Notes under the pieces: model-generated
Told to the model about the DNA's origin: nothing
Seen by the model: the letters and a program-made list of their open reading frames with translations, nothing else
Databases searched by the model: none
Origin: Prinsepia uniflora
Lineage: Eukaryota; Streptophyta; Magnoliopsida; Rosales; Rosaceae
Assembly: GCA_032719365.1 (NCBI GenBank)
Contig: CM064872.1
Coordinates: 45,864,252 to 45,928,251, forward strand
Length of the DNA stretch: 64,000 nucleotides
Direction of reading: 5' to 3'
Position numbers and translations under genes: made by a program
In this document: piece by piece, positions 58,104 to 64,000 of the stretch
How the letters are laid out: each line of letters opens with the position of its first letter
How positions within the stretch are numbered: the first letter of the stretch is position 1

Positions 58104-60802
58104 TGTAACACCCCGGAAATTCGAGGATTTTAATATTGTAATTTAATATATCAATTGACGTTTTTACCCTTGTGAATGGTATGGCCAAATTATTGACTTT
58201 TTGATTGGTGGGTCAAATGGACTTTGACCAGTGACCGTGACGTAGTTCGGGACGTCACGAGTTCATAGACAGGGGGCACGTCCAATTCGGACGATCAGGG
58301 AAAAAGTTATGACTATCGAAAGTTCAGGGGCATTACCGTAATTTGGACTTTAGGGGCGAAAATGTTGACTTTTCGTTTGGCAACTAATTTTCACATGACT
58401 CAGGGACCGTTAGGTAGGTCTCGATGTCCTGAGTCCGTAGACAGGCGGCACGCCAAAATCGGACTTCGTACGAGGAAGTTATGGTCAGAAACGTGAAATC
58501 GGGAGGTTGCGTCTCGATTTTCGTGTCGAATATTTTATTCTGATATTCTGATTTGAGGACACCTGGATGAGTGACAAGTGTCACTCACCCATTGGCTAGA
58601 TTGGATCAGATCCACTATGGGTTTAAATACCATTAAAACCAACTTTTAATTCCAGCCATTGATCTGAAACCTCCAGATTTCATCCCAACCATTGATCTCA
58701 TCCCTGAGATCAAATCTGGACCATCCATTTTGTGTGAACAGATTCCCTCCATTTCTATATATTTTCCTACCCGACACCACATTCTGCCCATTTCAACCAT
58801 CACACCTGCATAGCACCTGGTTCCTACGTTGTGAGTGGCTAGACTGGACTGGTGAGGCGGCAGACGGCAGTGATCACGGCGGCGGACGGTGGCGAGACAG
58901 GCAGTCCTCAAAACCCGAAACGGTTTGAAAAACTCATAATTTGAAATTTGATTTCCAACGTGTGTCTTTGATTTCTATTAACCCTAATCGATTCTAGGGA
59001 CTAATAGGAACCTCAAGAGCTTTTTTTCGTGAGCTGAGAAGGCTTGAACGGAGGCTAAATGGCGACGGGAAAAACCGGGTTCTGTTCATCGAGGTAAGTC
59101 TCTGATCCAGTGCTTGTTTGATGATTTTAATTAGCTAGAACCCTTTCTGGGATTGAGACGAGTAATTAGGAACAAACCTGAACAAAAATGGTTGAGAATT
59201 GAGGGATTGGTGACCGGGTCATGATCGCGGGTCTGATCGACCCAGTTGCAGAGAAACGGGTCGACCCGTCTGAGGACAGGGGTGATGACGTGGCACCCTG
59301 TCAGACCTGTCAGTGACATGGACCACTCTTGTGTCGACACGTGTCATATGTAGTGACGTGGACCAGTTTCGTGCTGACACGTGGCACATGTCAGATCTGA
59401 CACGTGGCCTGACAGATCAGTGAGGTGGACCAATCAGGTGTTGACACGTGGCACCTATCAGAGTCTGACATGTCAGACCTGACAGCTGTCAGATGACGTC
59501 AGCATGACGTCAGCAGTGACTGTTCCTGCGTTGACCAGCACGTGGGGGCGCGTGTGAACAGTGTTTTTGGTGGGACCACCACCATTTTGTAGGTTTCGAC
59601 GATCCGGATCCAATGGCGGTGGTTTCGGGTCGATCGGAGATCATTAAGTTGGTCAAAATGAGGTTTATTGCCTCAGGAAGCGGGTTCGGGCGGCTTTGCC
59701 GGGCCGGTTTCGGTCTAGGGTTTCATAGTTAAATGTTAGGGGTTTGTATTGACCTTTATGTATACTTTGGACATGACAAGGATTGTACAATTGTACCAGA
59801 ATGAGGGTATACGTTCGGTTTTCAGCAGGATTGTACTGTGAGTGGGCCGTTTTCCTTAAACCCTTGCGTGCATAAATGTTTTCTAGTTTACTTATATATA
59901 TTCACATGCTAAAAAAAAATAACGGTTTTGATGATATGGAAATTATGGTTATGGCACGTTTCACGGTATTTGGGCATGAGACCCGTCTGATGAAACTTAA
60001 AGATTGGTTTGGATTTTATCTATGTATATATATATGCTTTGCATGTGGATATCAATAAAATGTATTTGGTACTGCACTGTATAGATCCATTCATGTGATA
60101 CTGTCTCCTCCGGATGAGGTACACCGGAGTGGTCACGGACGTCTAGAACGTCCAGCGTCTATGACGCTAAGCATCGGGGATGCTCTACCCGAACGGGGTT
60201 CGGGGATTGAACTCGGAATTGAGACCCGAGTGGCACGCGTAGCCTTGAGATTGTGACCTTATTGGACGTCAAGGACGTCAGACATCGGGGATTTCAAGAT
60301 CGGAGTGTATAGTGCAGTGGCTAAAATTATGTTTATGGTTTTATTATATGCCTTATGATACATATTATATGAATTTTGGTTTTTAAATTCTGATGCATGC
60401 ATGTTTGGAAAACGGAGGGGTAAATTATATGTTTTACTTACTAAACGATTTTATAAACTTGAGTTTCGGTCCACTCACCTTTAATGTTTTGGTAACCCCT
60501 CCAGGTCGTGCTAATGAGGTAGAGGGGGAACCTGAGGCTGAGGCATAGATCAACTTCTGCGTACCTGAATCCCTGTTGGGTGATTTTACCCGCATGTTTA
60601 TGTTAGAGTCGTGCTCGCAACTTGTGATTTGGATTTCATCCCTTGTCTAACATCTGTTTATTTTGAACTTGATGTAAAACTTTAATTTGGTTTTTATGCA
60701 TTTGAATGTTTAAGGTTAAAATTGGAACATTATTTTGGGTGTCAAACGGGAGCAGGGCACGCCCCCATGTGGTCCCAGAGAGGATCGGGGCGGGTCCTGT
60801 CA
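58104..60802 (+). mobile_element. Solo LTR 4, B-like (TSD TCCTC/TCCGC)
   Basis: Plus-strand LTR of 2699 bp beginning TGTAACACCCCGG and ending GGGCGGGTCCTGTCA. Flanking bases are TCCTC (58099-58103) and TCCGC (60803-60807), a duplication with one change. It matches the B LTR over its length: palindrome variant near 58565, TATA-like site near 58757, donor-like GTAAGT (59094-59099), G-box cluster (59285-59525), type-d hairpins (60138-60295), acceptor-like CCCCTCCAG (to 60504). Neither a primer-binding site nor a polypurine tract adjoins it, so it is solo. Confidence 0.88.
60138..60295 (+). repeat. Type-d hairpin chain in solo LTR 4
   Basis: Units: GACGTCTAGAACGTC (60138-60152, one mismatch), AGCGTC TAT GACGCT (60154-60168, perfect), AGCATC GGG GATGCT (60170-60184, perfect), GACGTC AAG GACGTC (60265-60279, perfect), GACATC GGG GATTTC (60281-60295, one mismatch). 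Loops differ from those of F (AGG/TGG) while the stems stay paired. Confidence 0.87.
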
Positions 60803-60807
60803 TCCGC

Positions 60808-61515
60808 CTTAAGAGATAAACTCTACCTCTCGAGATAAACTCTACCTCCCTCGTATCTCAATACGACTGGGGTGAAAATAAGATAAGAACGTTCTTCGAA
60901 TGTCGCCTAACTCGCAATAGTCTCATCCACATATGTCGATATCAATGTCTGTCACTAACCTTGTGCAACCCAACCAAGAAACACTTCGCTATCGAAATCG
61001 TGCACTTGTACGAAAACCCATTACTATCGATATCACGTACTTGTTCGGGAACCCATGGTCCTAAAATCCGCTCAAAACGTAAGATCCACTGATCGGTCCA
61101 CACTGGGATCTGATCCATAAGTACCACTCTCTTGGTAACTTGTTCAACAAATCTCAAACTAGGGTCATCCACGACCACATCCATCCTGACCAATCGTCAG
61201 TCACATCCCCTAGAAAGTCCCCCTACTGGAATAACCGGTTAATTGGATCTCATCTACTCGTAACTCTACGGCTTCCAGCCACTGGGCCCACAAGAAACTC
61301 GGCCCTCCTCGGGTCTACTTGGCCCGACTAGGGGTTGGACCCCACTAGAACATGGCATCGTATGCCAAACTGAATTTATCCAGGGTTCATTCCAACTTAA
61401 CTTTCCTATTCTTACCCTCGCTGTCAGGTTGATGACGGGATGATGACAGCCTAGAAACATCACATTCGAGACATGTTCAATACCACACGAGCAACCTAGT
61501 TCTCTGATACCACGC
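60808..61515 (-). mobile_element. Element C 5' leader and primer-binding site
   Basis: The reverse complement of 61502-61512 is TGGTATCAGAG, an exact match to the start of the plant initiator-tRNA-Met primer-binding site, three bases from the LTR. This identifies 61516 onward as the 5' LTR of a minus-strand element. The leader has no convincing coding frame. Confidence 0.78.
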
Positions 61516-63630
61516 TGACAAGACCCATCCCTAATCCCCCTAGATTATCGTGGGATTTGTCCTGCTCCCGTTTGACACCACGTGTCAGACCAGGAATAAA
61601 ACTGTAACCTACTCAGGGTTTCCAGAGTGCACACTGATTTCCAGAGTACGCAGTAGCATGTGATGTCTCGATCTCTGCTACAACCCATATCCGCGATCAA
61701 CCTGAAGGGTATCAAAAATCATAAAAGCTGTGAGTGGACAAAAATAAATAGTTGGAAAACACATTTCGGAAATAAACATTTATACCCTTCAATTAAAAGC
61801 AAGCATGCATAACAATTTAAAACCATTTCTTTCCAACAAAATCGTATACAAGAAAACCGATGCGTTCATCGTAAAACCATCACATGTTTAAACGCATCTG
61901 GACACAAATCAGTAAGTCAAAAACGCCAGGACCCATTCTCATATTCAACATCCGTCTATTACAGTCAAATCATTAATTATCACGATTTCAATGCTACATG
62001 TGCAACTCGGAGTCTTATCTTCGAGTACATCCCTAGGATCTGCAACGTCTTGCGTGATATTAGCTCCAAGATCTACGACGTCTGAGTGATATCAATATCT
62101 ACCACTCCTGAGCCTAAGCGTCCCCTTAGAGCTACTCACCTCCAAGCAGTGGATCGTGACTACTCTAGGATCTATGACGTCTAGAGGAGACAATCACCTC
62201 ACTGGGTCCTCTCCAGGGAAACACATTCCTACCGGAGGCCCTCTCCAGGAAAACGCATTCCTACTAGAGTCACTCTCTAGGCCCTCTCCAGGAGTGATAT
62301 CCATCATCTCAGAGAATGGTCATAATAAAAACAGTGGAAACACATTTTCAAAACTGTTGTTTCTCAAATCAAAACAGTTATTTGGCAAAGGGTCTCAACC
62401 AAAGTTAGTTTCCACAAATCTCATAAAATCAGTGTCCAGTATCATATTCAATGGGGTCACAAGCCCAAAATCTTGTTTCAGAAGTCCATAACAGGGTCAC
62501 AAGCACGATATCATATCATAAACCAGAACTGGGTCATAAGCTTCAGTTATCATTTCCAAATTCAAAAACCATTTCACTATCAAATCGTTGTTCAAGTTCC
62601 CATTTGACTATACTCTAAGTCAAATTTTAAATCAACTAGGTCTTAAACCCGAAATATCGATTTCACGTATCTCCGTGAAATCAACTCTAAATCACTAATG
62701 AATTCCTCGATTTCACGCATCTCCATGAAATCATTCAAAGTCGATAATTAAAACATTTTTCACGTCATTTCAACTCAAATCATACAATAAAGCATTTAGA
62801 ACATTTCTGCATACATCACAATTATAAAACAAAAGTCCACTCATTGCTTGTCCATGCTGCACACTCCAATCCCGCTCCATAAGCCACTTCGAGGCTAATC
62901 CAACGTCTCTGGATAGTTCGAGCCTGTCCAAATCATATCCAAAGGTCACTATCAACCTATATAAGTCCATAAAAGAAACATCTAACTATCCCTGAATTGA
63001 GAATGCATCCCAAACACGTTTCTCGAGGATAAAAACCTTCAAAACACTAACCAAACGACCTCTGATCGACCTGAAACCACCACCAATGGATTCAGATCGT
63101 CAAAACCTTTTAAATAAGACCGATTTGATCTCGAAACTTGTTCCCATGCGCCCACACACATTGGTCAAAGTCCGGTCAACGGTGGTCAACGATGATGTCA
63201 TGCTGACATCAGCCCTAGCTGAGGTCAATGCCGACGTCAGTCTGGCAGGTCTGACATCTGACAACTCTTGACAACCTGATATGTAGCTCTCCTTGATTGG
63301 TTCCACTTGTCATCCTCTAACACTACCACGTCACATGATGACAACACCTACTAACGTCATCACTACCACATGTCATTGACCAGCCTTACACCTCTCTGAT
63401 ACCCTGACAAGTGGCACCACCCAACTAGTCCACGTGGTTTGACATCGCTGATCTGGATGTGCCATATCAACTGCCACGTCACCTTAAAATTCTTGACACC
63501 CTACCACGTGGCACCACCTTTTTGGTCCACGTGGTCTGACAATGCTGAAGTAGACCTGTCACGCCAACTTCCATGTAAGCTTGGCACCCTTTAATAGATC
63601 ACCACGAGGTACCACCTAGTTGACCACGTG
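61516..63630 (-). mobile_element. Element C 5' LTR, inner part
   Basis: Begins TGACAAGACCC on the plus strand. The part 62585-63630 matches the 3' LTR at 40860-41875. Between 62040 and 62300 there are repeats of CCTCTCCAGG and GATCTACGACGTC-type words, possibly this subfamily's own hairpin array. Hairpins at 62659-62682 and 62709-62732; G-box cluster at 63225-63630. It is interrupted at 63631 by LTR J, and the rest lies outside the window. Confidence 0.8.
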
Positions 63631-64000
63631 TGACAAGACCCACCCCCAATCCCTGAGATTAAGGGCTAAGTCCTGCTCTCGTCTAACTTACGCATGAAAC
63701 GAAGGCTAAACGGGCGTTCAACCTCCATAGGACAAGTAAGTCGGACAAGGGATTTTTCAATGCATCGTTCCAACTCCCGGACTTCCCAGAGCGCGCAGAT
63801 TCTACTGTGGATCGCGTACGTGATGTCTCCCTCTCTCTCGACCAACAGCCCACACCGCAACAACCTGAAGGGTATCAAAAACATGTAAAGACTGTGAATG
63901 GACAAATATAAATAATTATTTAGAAAATCGTTAAGAAGAAATTACATTTGTACCCTCCACGCAAAAACCAATGCAAGCATATCAAATCCATGTTATGAAA
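63631..64000 (-). mobile_element. LTR J, runs off the window
   Basis: Begins TGACAAGACCCACCCCC and continues with the expected LTR-end words (TCCTGCTCTCGTCTAAC, CAACCTGAAGGGTATC, GTGAATGGACAAA). It interrupts the G-box cluster of the C LTR. The five bases before it are ACGTG; the partner duplication would be beyond the window. Confidence 0.7.

Noticed and set aside
18269..61512. tRNA-like words TGGTATCAGAG at several places
   Set aside because: These are primer-binding sites next to LTR ends (complementary to initiator tRNA-Met), not tRNA genes; no cloverleaf is present.

Overview
This 64 kb window looks like plant (angiosperm) nuclear DNA from a gene-poor, repeat-dense region. I found no intact host gene, rRNA, convincing tRNA or CRISPR array. 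Nearly all of it is nested LTR retrotransposons of the Ty3/gypsy type, mostly one superfamily with long LTRs (about 2.5-3.4 kb). These LTRs begin TGTAA(C/T)GACCCG and end GGGTCCTGTCA or close variants. The longest open frames are mostly chance frames inside LTRs; only a few fragments (gag, protease, RT, RNase H, integrase, a hAT transposase tail) encode recognisable protein.

Layout. 1-1290: unassigned AT-rich DNA. 1290-12291: minus-strand element D, 3' end missing, with its internal region split by two solo LTRs (1459-4789, TSD GAGTC; 5532-8652, TSD CCAAC), then its PBS and 5' LTR (9216-12291). 12292-14077: a hAT transposase remnant and unassigned DNA. 14083-16936: a third solo LTR (TSD TGTGA). 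17392-36988: old plus-strand gypsy element G (gag 18358-19800, pol 34100-36990), broken in the middle by a plus-strand LTR (K, 19822-21652) and a composite LTR-internal-LTR-internal-LTR block (E/F, 21653 to about 33985). 36989-39803: degraded minus-strand element H. 39805-40859: truncated plus-strand LTR I. 40860-64000: minus-strand element C, whose internal region holds element A (45464-57750, TSD CACTG). A's 5' LTR holds element B (49760-57437, TSD TGAGT). C also holds a further solo LTR (58104-60802). C's 5' LTR is interrupted at 63631 by LTR J, which runs off the window.

How the parts relate. G once encoded a full gag-pol but is full of stops, frameshifts and gaps. B keeps only gag, a zinc knuckle and a damaged protease; beyond that its internal region, like those of D and F, is a non-coding domain conserved between elements. 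The family therefore looks largely non-autonomous and dependent on other elements for enzymes (inference).

The most unusual signal is inside the LTRs. At corresponding places the different subfamilies carry arrays of short inverted repeats whose sequence changes from unit to unit while both arms change together (paired, compensatory changes). Four unit types are visible. With conserved palindromes, splice-donor-like and acceptor-like sites, and dense G-box (CACGTG) clusters, they suggest a structured and regulated LTR leader RNA. That interpretation is untested.
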